From Arcuatula senhousia (taxonomy: Eukaryota > Mollusca > Bivalvia > Mytilida > Mytilidae), in contig OZ020303.1 in NCBI GenBank assembly GCA_963971305.1, forward strand, positions 31,732,106 to 31,796,105: a DNA stretch of 64,000 nucleotides, read 5' to 3'. The notes under the pieces are model-generated. The model did no database searches, was not told the DNA's origin, and saw only the letters and a list, made by a program, of their open reading frames with translations. Position numbers and translations under genes: made by a program. Positions 45,137 through 56,478 of this stretch are shown piece by piece; positions within the stretch are counted from its first letter, which is position 1; each line of letters starts with the position of its first letter.

Positions 45137-45957
45137 CTATAAACAGGAGTGCCATCGACCGTGGAGATAGTGATAACCAATTGTGTTCTCAAAATGATAT
45201 TGTGTTCAATCAACATAATGTGTTCAATATGACAAACACTTAAAGTAATCATGTCTGAAAAAAATATTTAAACACTATTTATGAATTATTTTCACTTAAT
45301 GTCTTATCTTCATTTGTGTATAATTTTATTTTAGATACGCAATAGATTTCATTGTAGAGTAAAGTACAAACTTGTATGTAAATTTTGAAATTCTATTTAA
45401 ATAGATATAAAGTATGATAATGAAAGACTTGTAAAAATGAGACATTTACAGTATGTGTATTTAATATTTTTATCAATGTTACTAAATTTGTATACTTAAA
45501 AAGAATTTTTAGACCATTTGTAAGTTTTGAGAGATTTTGAGGGTTATTTTGTATTAGATGGGAAAGGGGTTCTTCATGATTTATGAATTTTTAACATTTT
45601 TTTCCCACAACTTATTTTTAATAATGGACTATGAAATAAGCCAAGAATAGGGTTCATATTAAATGAATAACCAGCAGTTTATGATTGTAGAGATATGTTT
45701 TCTACATATTGTTACTATTTTGTTAGAAATTCTTCGAACAAAAGACAATAAACTGTTATGGAGTATTTTGTGTGTTTGCCTTTACAAAGAACTTATCACT
45801 CTCTTCACAAAACCTGTACTCACTTTTTGGACTATATCTTGAAAACTGTAAGTGCTAGAGGAAAAGTTAGCATTGGAAAATTGTGAAGCTTAATGACTTC
45901 TACAAAAACGATTGTCAGATCAACCGTTTAAGAGTTATTCCCCTTTAACTGTTTTTT
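45137..45957 (+). other. MCM2 3' untranslated region and downstream flank
   Basis: AT-rich and non-coding after the TAA at 45134-45136. AATAAA at 45747-45752 followed by a GT-rich stretch (TTTTGTGTGTTTG) is a good candidate cleavage and polyadenylation signal, giving a 3' UTR of about 630 bases. Confidence 0.65.
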
Positions 45958-46640
45958 AGCTCACCTGGCCAAAGGCCATGTGAGCTTATGCCATCACTAT
46001 GCTTCCGTCTGTTGTCGTCCGTTAACAATTTCAAAAATATTCTCCTCTGAAACCACTATACCAATTCAACTAACTTTGCAGGAATGGTATATGACATGTT
46101 GGCAACAAATGATTCTCATTTTGAAATGATTCGATAAAACATGGCTGCTGTTACTAAAAATAGAACATAGGGTAAAACCACTTAAAAAGGCTTATAACTC
46201 AGCAACCATAACAGATAGAAAAAATCTGAAGGATCTGAGGCTCTTCAGAATCAAAAGCTCTACTAATGTCTCCATTGGGTCAAAGTTGTCAGATGAACCC
46301 TTGTAGGGGTTATAGTCCTTTAATGGTTAAAAAAAACCTTTTCAGCTCACCTGACCAAAAGGGTCATGTGAGCTATTGCCATCACTTGGCATTTGCGTCT
46401 GTCGTCCGTTAGCTTTTTAGCTCACCAGACCCGAAGGGTCATGTGAGCTATTGCCATCACTTAGCGTCCATCGTCCGTCCGTCGTCCAGCATCTGTCGTC
46501 TGTTGTCCATCGTCGTCGTCCGTTAGCTATTTTCAAACATCTTCTTCTCTGAAACTGCTTGGCCAAATGCAGCCAAACTTTATATGTATCTGTGTAGTTC
46601 AGGTGACCGATTCAGGCTCTTGGGAGCCTTCTGTTTCATG
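45958..46640 (+). mobile_element. AGCTCACC family, three stacked 5' ends
   Basis: 5' hairpins start at 45958, 46344 and 46419, all in the same direction; the last has a C-GAA-G loop (GACCC-GAA-GGGTC). Each is followed by GCCATCACT and a GTCC/CGTC run. A 3' end (CAGGTGACCGATTC and hairpin GGCTC-TTGG-GAGCC) lies at 46609-46635. This starts the nested block that continues to about 58.3 kb. Confidence 0.7.
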
Positions 46641-47516
46641 TTTTTGCCCTATAGAATGAAAACTATTGCAGTTAGAGAAAAGCTGTTGCTTGCTTAAATG
46701 TTCAGCTCATTTAGCTCTACAAAAGTCTCCATAGGGTCCAAGTTGTCAGATGACCCCATATAGGGGTTACAGTGTTTTTGGCCTATAGAATGAAAATTAT
46801 TGCAGATAGAGAAGAGCTGTTGCTTGCTTAAATGTGCCGCTCATTTAGTGCTACAAAAGTCTTCATAGGGTTGAAGTTGTCAGATGACCCCTTATAGGGG
46901 TTACAGCCCCTTAGAGGCGAAAAATAGTGTTTTTGGCCTAAACAATAAAACTATAATAGAGAAAAGCTGTTGTTTGCTAAAATGATCAGCTCATTTAGCT
47001 CTACAACAGTCTTCATAGGGTCAAAGTTTACAGACCCTTAAAGGCGAAAAATAGTGTATTTGGCCTATACAATGAAAACTATTGCAGATAGAGAAAAGCT
47101 GTTGCTTGGTTAAACGATTAGCTCATTTAGCTCTACAAAAGTCATCATAGGGTTGAAGATGTCAGATGACCCCTTAAAGGGGTTACAGCTCCTTAAAGGC
47201 AAAAAATAGTGTTTTTGCCAAAAAAATGAAAACTATTGCAGATAGGGAAAAGCTGTTGTTTGCTAAAATGTTCAGCTCATTTAGCTCTACAAAAGTCATC
47301 CTAGGGTTGAAGTTGTCAGATGACCCCTTAAAGGAGAAAAATAGTGTTTTTGCCAAAAAATGAAAACTATTGCAGATAGGGAAAAGCTGTTGCTTGCTAA
47401 AATGTTCAGCTCATTTAGCTCTACAAAAGTCTCCATAGGGTCGTAGCTGTGAGATGACCCATTTTATGGATAACAGCCCCTAAATAAACATGTTTTCATG
47501 TTTTGGCTTATATTAT

Positions 47517-49410
47517 CACCTCACCTACCCTCTTCATCCCTGGTGGGACATAAGGCCATAACTAGTTCCCTCCATTTCCCTCTGTTCTGTGCTATATGCT
47601 GGGCTCGTCCTAGGCCTTATCCCTGGTCCTGTAATTATACCCCACGCAACGAAGTTGCGAAGGGTATAATGTTTTTGACTGGTCCGTCCGTCCGTCCGTC
47701 CGTCCGTCCGTCCGTCCGTCCGTCTGTGATCAAAGTTTGTAATCGCAACTCCTCTTAAACTACTGAACAGAATTTAACGATACTTGGTATGCAAGAAGAA
47801 CACCATATGTAGTTGTGCATATTACCGGGAATTTTTGATTCGCAAATTTTTGTGGGAGTTATGGCCCTTTGGACTTAGAAATTTGCAGAAAATCATGATT
47901 ACAGTTTGTAATCGCAACTCCTCTTAAACTACTGAACAGAATTTAACGAAACTTGGTATGCAAGAAGAACACCATATGTAGTTGTGCATATTACTGGGAA
48001 TTTTTTATTCGCAAATTTTTGTGGGACTTATGGCCCTTTGGACTTAGAAATTTGCAGAAAATCATGATTACAGTTTGTAATCGCAACTCCTCTTAAACTA
48101 CTGAACAGAATTTAACGAAACTTGGTATGCAAGAAGAACACCATATGTAGTTGTGCATATTACCGGGAATTTTCGATTCCCAAATTTTTGTGGGAGTTAT
48201 GGCCCTTTGGACTTAGAAATTTGAAGAAAATCATGAGTACAGTTTGTAATCGCAACTCCTCTTAAACTACAAGACAGAATTTAACGAAACTTGGTATGCA
48301 AGAAGTACACCATATGTAGTTGTGCATATCACCAGGAATTTTTGATCTGCAAATTTTTTTATACCCCACGCAACGAAGTTGCGAAGGGTATAATGTTTTT
48401 GACTGGTCCGTCCGTCCGTCCGTCTGTGATCAAAGTTTGTAATCGCAACTCCTCTTAAACTACTGAACAGAATTTAACGAAACTTGGTATGCAAGAAGAA
48501 CACCATATGTAGTTGTGCATATTACCGGGAATTTTTGATTCGCAAATTTTTGTGGGAGTTATGGCCCTTTGGACTTAGAAATTTGCAGAAAATCATGATT
48601 ACAGTTTGTAATCGCAACTCCTCTTAAACTACTGAACAGAATTTAACGAAACTTGGTATGCAAGAAGAACACCATATGTCGTTGTGCATATTACTGGGAA
48701 TTTTTGATTCGCAAATTTTTGTGGGAGTTATGGCCCTTTGGACTTAGAAATTTGAAGAAAATCATGAGTACAGTTTGTAATCGCAACTCCTCTTAAACTA
48801 CAAGACAGAATTTAACGAAACTTGGTATGCAAGAAGTACACCATATGTAGTTGTGCATATCACCAGGAATTTTTGATCTGCAAATTTTTGTGGGAGTTAT
48901 GGCCCTTTGGACTTAGAAATTTGACATAACTTTGTTATGATACATGTATTCAAATACTTGCACATTCACTTTTACAATCATTCAATATTATTGATTCCTG
49001 TAGGTTGATACTAATTCCTCAAGGATAACATTGATAGTCCAATAGCCGAACGCGTGGGGTATGTGAGCGTGCTCACTAAGGTTCTTTCATTCAGTTTGGA
49101 TGGTTCTCCTCCAGGTGGTCCGAGGTCTGCCAGGTTTTCTCGTGCCAGGTGGTGTCCAGCGTAAGGCTACTTTAGGGATGCGGTCTTGTGTCATCCTAAG
49201 CACATGTTTCAGCCATCTGAAGCCTCACCTTTTCAGCTCTGTTCCAATGGAATGGCAGTTACATTTCTTTAGCAGGTCTTCATTTCTTATCTTTTGTGGC
49301 CAGAATATTCCCATTATCTGTCTCAAACATTTATTCTGGAACACCTCCAACTTCTGTAGGTCACTCTGGATGATACGCCAGCACTCTGACCCATACATCA
49401 GGACTGGTTT
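47517..49410 (-). pseudogene. Non-LTR reverse-transcriptase C-terminus, copy 1, split by an insertion
   Basis: The minus strand reads through LMYGSECWRIIQSDLQKLEV, KCLRQIMGIFW, GRPRTTWRRTI, RAQHIAQNRGKWRELV and LCPTRDEE, a known C-terminal tail of LINE-type endonuclease/reverse-transcriptase proteins. The coding blocks are 49410-49092 and 47636-47517; between them sits the 1.45 kb element at 47637-49090. The fragment carries in-frame stops and has no start, endonuclease or catalytic domain. Confidence 0.85.
47637..49090 (+). mobile_element. Hairpin-ended element, ATACCCCACGC family, complete
   Basis: 5' ATACCCCACGC (47637-47647) with hairpin CGCAAC-GAA-GTTGCG, then (CCGT)n at about 47682-47722, about seven ~170 bp units (TTTGTAATCGCAACTCCTCT, GAATTTAACGAAACTTGGTA), a second 5' hairpin at 48361, the inverse end GCGTGGGGTAT at 49052-49062 and a terminal hairpin GTGAGC-GT-GCTCAC at 49063-49076. 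It sits within the reverse-transcriptase remnant; the two sister copies show the empty site GTAATTCAGTT. ATT is present on both sides of the insert. Confidence 0.85.
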
Positions 49411-49849
49411 CTGTTATTATTGAAAACCATAGCAGATAAAGAAAAGTGATTGCTTGCTTTAATGTTCAGTTCATTAGAAGCTCTTAATAAAAGTCTCTAT
49501 AGAGTCAAAATAACATTTTGCCCGTTTTTGGCCTACAGAATGAAAACTATTGCTGAAAGAGAAAAGCTGTTGCTTGCATAAATGTTCAGCTCATTTAGCT
49601 CTACAAAAGTCATCATAGGGTTGAAGTTGTCAGATGACCCCTTAAAGGGTTACAGCCCCTTAAATGTGAAAAATAGTGTTTTTGCCAATAAAATGAAAGC
49701 TATTGCAGATAGGGAAAAGCTGTTGCTTGCTAAAATGTTCAGCTCATTTAGCTCTACAAAAGTCTCCATAGGGTCGTAGCTGTGAGATGACCCATTTTAT
49801 GGATAACAGCCCCTAAATAAACATGTTTTCATGTTTTGGCTTATATTAT

Positions 49850-50290
49850 CACCTCACCTACCCTCTTCATCCCTGGTGGGACATAAGGCCATAACTAGTT
49901 CCCTCCATTTCCCTCTGTTCTGTGCTATATGCTGGGCTCGTCCTAGGCCTTATCCCTGGTCCTGTAATTCAGTTTGGATGGTTCTCCTCCAGGTGGTCCG
50001 AGGTCTGCCAGGTTTTCTCGTGCCAGGTGGTGTCCAGCGTAAGGCTACTTTAGGGATGCGGTCTTGTGTCATCCTAAGCACATGTTTCAGCCATCTGAAG
50101 CCTCACCTTTTCAGCTCTGTTCCAATGGAATGGCAGTTACATTTCTTTAGCAGGTCTTCATTTCTTATCTTTTGTGGCCAGAATATTCCCATTATCTGTC
50201 TCAAACATTTATTCTGGAACACCTCCAACTTCTGTAGGTCACTCTGGATGATACGCCAGCACTCTGACCCATACATCAGGACTGGTTTCT
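49850..50290 (-). pseudogene. Non-LTR reverse-transcriptase C-terminus, copy 2
   Basis: Uninterrupted ~145-codon remnant, nearly identical to copy 1. In-frame TGA (after GTELKR) and TAA (after QDQG) kill it. The long plus-strand frame over the same bases is its antisense shadow. Confidence 0.85.
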
Positions 50291-50726
50291 GTTATTATTG
50301 AAAACCATAGCAGATAAAGAAAAGTGATTGCTTGCTTTAATGTTCAGTTCATTAGAAGCTCTTAATAAAAGTCTCTATAGAGTCAAAATAACATTTTGCC
50401 CGTTTTTGGCCTACAGAATGAAAACTATTGCTGAAAGAGAAAAGCTGTTGCTTGCATAAATGTTCAGCTCATTTAGCTCTACAAAAGTCATCATAGGGTT
50501 GAAGTTGTCAGATGACCCCTTAAAGGGTTACAGCCCCTTAAAGGTGAAAAATAGTGTTTTTGCCAAAAAATGAAAGCTATTGCAGATAGGGAAAAGCTGT
50601 TGCTTGCTAAAATGTTCAGCTCATTTAGCTCTACAAAAGTCTCCATAGGGTCGTAGCTGTGAGATGACCCATTTTATGGATAACAGCCCCTAAATAAACA
50701 TGTTTTCATGTTTTGGCTTATATTAT

Positions 50727-51135
50727 CACCTCACCTACCCTCTTCATCCCTGGTGGGACATAAGGCCATAACTAGTTCCCTCCATTTCCCTCTGTTCTGT
50801 GCTATATGCTGGGCTCGTCCTAGGCCTTATCCCTGGTCCTGTAATTCAGTTTGGATGGTTCTCCTCCAGGTGGTCCGAGGTCTGCCAGGTTTTCTCGTGC
50901 CAGGTGGTGTCCAGCGTAAGGCTACTTTAGGGATGCGGTCTTGTGTCATCCTAAGCACATGTTTCAGCCATCTGAAGCCTCACCTTTTCAGCTCTGTTCC
51001 AATGGAATGGCAGTTACATTTCTTTAGCAGGTCTTCATTTCTTATCTTTTGTGGCCAGAATATTCCCATTATCTGTCTCAAACATTTATTCTGGAACACC
51101 TCCAACTTCTGTAGGTCACTCTGGATGATACGCCA
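50727..51135 (-). pseudogene. Non-LTR reverse-transcriptase C-terminus, copy 3, truncated
   Basis: Same as copy 2 with the same two stops, but it is cut at the end holding SECW; the array then resumes at ATAGAGTCAAAATAAC. Coordinate offset from copy 2 is 877 bases. Confidence 0.85.
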
Positions 51136-51760
51136 GATAGAGTCAAAATAACATTTTGCCCGTTTTTGGCCTACAGAATGAAAACTATTGCTGAAAGAGA
51201 AAAGCTGTTGCTTGCATAAATGTTCAGCTTATTCAGCTCTACAAAGTTCTTCATAGGGTTGACATCAAGACCAGGTGAGCGATTCAGGCTCCAGGGAGCC
51301 TCTTGTTTTCTATCAATTTTAACTGATTTTAAAATCTTCTTCTCTGAAACCTTTGGAGGGATTGCTTTGAAACTTTGTACACTTGATCTTTAGAATGTCC
51401 TCTACCAAGTTAGTGAAATTTGTGCGTGTGAACCAACCAACATGGCTGCCGTTTCTAAAAATAAAACAGAGGGTCAGACCGTAGAATTTAGCTTATGACT
51501 TAAAAAGTATAATAGATAGAGACAATCCAAAGTAACCTTCCATCTTCAGCATCAAACGCTCTACAAAACTCTTCATTGAGTTTAAGTTTTGGGACGACTC
51601 CTTATAGGAGTTATTTAATCGTCAAAAATTACCATTTTCACAGTTGCTAGAGGAAAAATTAGCATGGAAAATAGTGAAGCTCATTGAGATCTACAAAAAT
51701 GTTTTCAGGGTTGAAATTGTTAGATCAACTGTTTAAGAGTTATTCCCCTTTAACTGTTTT

Positions 51761-51917
51761 TATGCCCCATCTACGAAAGTAGAGGGGCATATAGTGTTCG
51801 GGTCCATTCGTCCGTCCGTCTGTTCGTTCGTCAGTTTGTCTGTCCGTCCCAAATCCCATATTTCCAAATTCCCACTTACTGACGAATGCCACATCAATCA
51901 TATTGGTATGGTAGGTG
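51761..51917 (+). mobile_element. 5' part of a TATGCCCC-family element
   Basis: Hairpin TATGCCCC..CTAC-GAAA-GTAG..GGGGCATA, followed by CGTCCGTC/TCGTTCG runs, then a unit containing CATATTGGTATGGTAGGTGC. It stops abruptly and AGCTCACC-family sequence resumes. Confidence 0.65.
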
Positions 51918-52120
51918 CTTGGAAACTTTGAACTCTTGATCTTTAGGGTGTCCTCTACCAAGTTTGTGAAATTTGTGCACGCCAACCAACCAACATGGCC
52001 GCCTTTGCTAAAATAGAACAGGGGATTTACTTATTAGCTATTACCATCACTTGGCGTCCGTCGTCGTTGTCGTCTGTCGTCATCTGTCGTCATCGTCGTC
52101 TGTCGTCCGTTAACAGTTAT

Positions 52121-52420
52121 TATACGACCGCAAAATTTTTGCGATCGTATAATATTATGGCGATGTCGTCGTCGTTATCGTTGTTGTCGTCGTCGTCGTC
52201 TATGGACACTTGGTTCCGTGCGATAACTTGAGTAAATGTTGACTGAATGTTATGAAATTTTGATATGATGTTGATTACTGCTAAAGGAAGGTTGGTATTG
52301 TATTTGGGGATTGTGGCCCCCTACCATTTTAGGAAAAAGGGCCAAAAAGGGCTAAAACGGGTGTATTGACAAAACTGTTGTATAATGTTTATTATTCATT
52401 CGATTTTGAAAATTCGTTTT
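52121..52420 (+). mobile_element. 5' fragment, TATACGACCGCA family
   Basis: A 5' palindrome TATACGACCGCAAAA/TTTTTGCGATCGTATA followed by a (CGT)n run and part of a unit (TGATTACTGC, TTTGGGGATTG). It is cut where a new AGCTCACC element begins at 52421. Confidence 0.65.
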
Positions 52421-52891
52421 AGCTCACCTGGACCAAAGGTCCATGTGAGCTATTGCCATCAATTGGCGTCCGTCGTCGTCTGTCGGCGTCTGTTGTCAGC
52501 TGTCCTCCGTTAACAATTTTTCAAAAATCTTCTCCTCTGAGATTGCTGAACAGAATTTAATGAAACTTGGTATGAATGATCCTTAGGGTGTCCTGCACCA
52601 AACTTGTGTTTCGATTTATGATCCGTCAAAAAACATGGCCGCTGTTACTAAGAATAGACCAGGGGGGTCAGACTACTGTTTTTGGCTTGTTAATCAAAAA
52701 GTATAAGAGATAGATGAAATCTGATGCTGCACTACTTCTTCAGTATCAAAAGTTCCACAAAAGTCTCCATTTGGTCAAAGTTGTCAAATGATCCCCTATA
52801 GGGGTTACAGCCCCTTAAAGGTGAAAAATAGCATTTTTTCATGTTTTTATACGACCGCAAAAAATTTGCGGACGTATTATGGTATGATGCT

Positions 52892-52926
<35 letters not shown>

Positions 52927-55900
52927 TGTCTGTTAACTTTTTAGTGTTTCCACAATAACTTTAGTTCCAGTTATCCGATTGCTATGAAACTTTACAATGA
53001 TGTTCCTTACCATAAAAGGATGCATGGGATTGATTTTGGGGGTCCCCCCATTTTTCGTTTAGAAATTAGGGGCCAAAAAAGGGCCAAAAATACTACTTTT
53101 TTGTTTGTTTCCACAATAACTTTAGTTCCAGTTATCCGATTGCTATGAAACTTTACAATGATGTTCCTTACCATAAAAGGATGCATGGGATTGATTTTGG
53201 GGGTCCCCCCATTTTTCGTTTAGAAATTAGGGGCCAAAAAAGGGCCAAAAATACTACTTTTTTGTTTGTTTCCACAATAACTTTAGTTCTAGTTATCCAA
53301 TTGCTATGAAATTTGACAGTGATGTTCCTTACCATACAAGGATGAATGGGATTGATTTTGGGGGTCCCCCCTTCTTTTGTTTCGAAATTAGGGGCCCCAA
53401 AGGGGAAAAAAATTCAAATATTTTACTTGTTTCCACCATAATTTTGGTCCTAGTTGGCCTATTGCTGTGAAATTTGTCAAGAATATTTCTTACAATAAAA
53501 GAATGAACCTGATGAATTTTTGCACCCCCCCTTTTTCTCCGTTGTGTAATTAGGGGCCAAAAGGGGCCAAAATAAAAACTTTTTTATTTGTGGTCCGATT
53601 TTGAAATTTTTTTTTTACATGTTTGTTCTTGTCAAATAGCGGATACAAAATTAAGAATTAATTTTTGCGACCCCCCCTTTTTCCCCCTATTACGTAATTA
53701 GGGGCCAAATGGGGCCAAAATCGAAACTTTTTTATTTGTGGTCCGATTTTGAAATTTTTTTTTTGCAAGTTTATTTTTGTCAAGTAGTGAATCCAAATTT
53801 GAGAATTTATTTTTGCGACCCCCACCCCATTTTCACCTGTTACGTAATAAGGGGCCAAAAGGGGCCGAAATTGAAACTTTTTTATTTCTGGTCCGATTTT
53901 GAAAAATTTTTTTGCATGTTTGTTCTTGTCAAATAGCGGATACAAAATTAAAATGCGACCCCCCCCCTTTTTCCCCTTATTACGTAATTAGGGGCCAAAT
54001 GGGGCCGAAATTGAAACTTTTTTATTTCTGGTCCGATTTTGAAAATTTTTTTTGCACGTTTGTTCTTGTCAAATAGCGAATACAAAATTAAGAATTAATT
54101 TTTGCGACGCCCCCTTTTTCCCCCTATTACGTAATTAGGGGCCAAATGGGGCTTTTTTATTTGTGGTCCGATTTTGAAAAATTTTTTGCAAATTTATTCT
54201 TGTCAGGTAGCGATTCTAAATTTAAGAATAAATTTTTTGGGCTGTAATCATAATTTTAAAAAAATTCTGGTTCGATTTTTAATTTTTTCCCCAAACATTA
54301 TTCTTTTAAAGAGTAGAATACAACATTCAAAATTTATTTTTTTAGCCCCTGGGTTGAAAGTCCATCAGAGAAGCATGTGTCAAAAACCTTTGTCAGTCCA
54401 CCATGGGCTGCATGTGTCCAGAACAATAGACTATCCATATTAGGCCTAAAACATACAGGGTTCAACATGTTGCGGTCGTATCATGCTGCGCTCGGCGAAG
54501 CTTTTTATTGCCCTATAGAATGAAAACTATTGCAGTTAGAGAAAAGCTGTTGCTTGCTTAAATGTTCAGCTCATTTAGCCCTACAAAAGTGTGCATAGGG
54601 TTGAAGTTGTCAGATGACCCCATATAGGGGTTACAGCCCCTTGAAGGCAAAAAAATAGTGTTTTTGGCCTATAGAATAAAAACTATTGCAGATAGAGAAA
54701 AGCTGTTGCTTGCTTAAATGTTCCGCTCATTTAGTGCTACAAAAGTCTTCATAGGGTTGAAGTTGTCAGATGACCCCTTATAGGGGTTACGGCCCCTTAA
54801 AGGCAAAAAAAAATCTTTTTGGCCTATAGAATGAAAACTATTGCAGATAGAGAAAAGCTGTTGCTTGCTTAAATGTTCAGCCCATTTAGCTCTACAAAAG
54901 TCTATATAGGGTCAAAGTTGTCAGATGACCCCTTATAGGGGTAACGGCCCCTAAAGGCAAAAAATAGTCTTTTTGGCCTATAGAATGAAAACTATTGCAG
55001 ATAGAGAAAATCTGTTGCTTGCTTAAATGTTCAGCTCATTGAGTTCTACAAAATTCTTCATAGGGTCAAAGTTATCAGATGACCTTTTATAGGGGTAATG
55101 GTCCCTTAAAGGAAAAAATACTGTTTTTGGCCTTCAGAATGAAAACTATTGCAGATAGAGAAAAAAACTTTTGCTTGCTTAAATGTTCAGCTTATCTAGC
55201 TCTACAAAAGTGTTATAGGGTCGAAGTTGTCAGATGAACCCTTTAAGGGGTTATGGCTCTTTAAAGGTGAAAAATAGTGTTTTTTGCTTAAAAATGAAAA
55301 AATTTGCAGATAGAGAAAAGCTGTTGCTTGCTTAAATGTTCAGCTCATTTAGCTCTACAAAAGTCTTCATAGGGTTGAAGTTGTCAGATGACCCTATATA
55401 GGGGTTACGGCCCCTTAAAGGCAAAAAATAGTCTTTTTGGCCTATAGAATGAAAACTATTGCAGATAGAGAAAAGCTGTTGCTTGCTTAAATGTTCAGCT
55501 CATTTAGCTCTACAAAAGTCTCCGTAGGGTCGAAGTTATCAGATGACCCATTATAGGGGTAATGATTCCTTAAAGGCAAAAAATACTGTTTTTTGCCTAC
55601 AGAATGAAAACTATTGCAGATAGAGAAAAAAACTGTTGCTTGCTTAAATGTTCAGCTTATTTAGCTCTACGAAAGTGTTCTAGGGTCGAAGTAATCAGAT
55701 GACCCCTTTAAGGGGTTATGGTCCTTTAAAGGTGAAAAATAGTGGTTTTTGCTTATAGAATGAAAACTATTGCAGATAGGGAATAGCTGTTGCTTGCTTA
55801 AATGTTCAGCTAATTTAGCTCTACAAAAGTCTTCATAGGTTTGAAGTTGTCAGATGACCTCTTATAGGGGGTTACAGCCCCTTAAAGGCGAAAAATAGTT

Positions 55901-56310
55901 TTTGGCCTATAGCATATACAGAAAAGCTGTTGCTTCCTTAAATGTTCAGCTTGTTTAGTTCTACAAAAGCATTCATAGGGTTGAAGTTGTCAGATATTAC
56001 AGCCCCTAAATTAACACGTTTTTATGTATTTGGCTTAAATAATGAAAACTTTAGCAGATAAAGAAAATTGGTTGCTTGCTTAAATGTTCACTTCATTAAG
56101 CCATTAACAAAAGTCTCTATAGAGTCAAAGTGTTCAGACAGCCCTTAAAATAACATTTTGCACATTTTTGGCCTACAGAATGAAAACTTTTGCTGAAAGA
56201 GATAAGCTGTTGCTTGCTTAAATGTTCAGCTTATTTAGCTCTACAAAGTTTTTCATAGGGTTGACATCAAGACCAGATGAGCGATTCAGACTCCTTGGAG
56301 CCTATTGTTA
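52421..56310 (+). mobile_element. AGCTCACC-family element, carrying a nested insertion
   Basis: 5' hairpin AGCTCACCTGGACC-AAA-GGTCC at 52421, CGTC run, unique part, then tandem units. It is interrupted at 52848-54507 by another family and continues with about ten ~155 bp units to a 3' end at 56272-56310 (CCAGATGAGCGATTC with a hairpin ACTCCTTGGAGCC). Confidence 0.75.
52848..54507 (+). mobile_element. TATACGACCGCA-family element nested in the previous one
   Basis: 5' palindrome at 52848, (CGT)n at about 52894-52927, then 164 bp units; the first two (from about 52942 and 53107) are almost identical, and later ones are diverged and share GGGGCCAAA and TTACGTAATTAGGGG. The 3' inverse TGCGGTCGTAT is at 54471-54481, followed by a GCTGCGC/GCGAAGC hairpin. 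Reading frames over 53.6-54.4 kb are products of these repeats. Confidence 0.8.
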
Positions 56311-56478
56311 ACTCAAAAAGTATAGAGATAGAGAAAATCAGAAGCAACCTTCCATCTTCAGCATCAAAAGCTCTTCAACACTTTCTATTAAGTCAAAGTT
56401 GTGGGACCACTCCTTATAGGAGTGATTTCCCCTTAATTGTCAAAATTGACCATTTTCTTAGTTTTTGGACTAGTTTTT

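Larger units (their letters stand above)
46641..51308 (+). repeat. AGCTCACC-family tandem array with captured pieces
   Basis: About 155 bp units (AAAAGCTGTTGCTTGCTTAA, GTTCAGCTCATTTAGCTCTA, GTTGTCAGATGACCCC) fill 46641-47490, 49440-49820, 50310-50700 and 51150-51270. They alternate with three copies of a reverse-transcriptase remnant, giving an 877 bp higher-order repeat (49826 to 50703). The array closes with a clean 3' end, CCAGGTGAGC plus hairpin GGCTCC-AG-GGAGCC, at 51271-51300. Confidence 0.8.

Noticed and set aside
49831..50301. A 156-codon plus-strand frame repeated in three copies
   Set aside because: It is the antisense of the LINE reverse-transcriptase C-terminal remnant on the minus strand, where the recognisable protein motifs lie.
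53658..53945. 95-codon minus-strand frame with repeated peptide units
   Set aside because: It reads across the internal tandem units of the TATACGACCGCA family; the peptide repeat only mirrors the DNA repeat.
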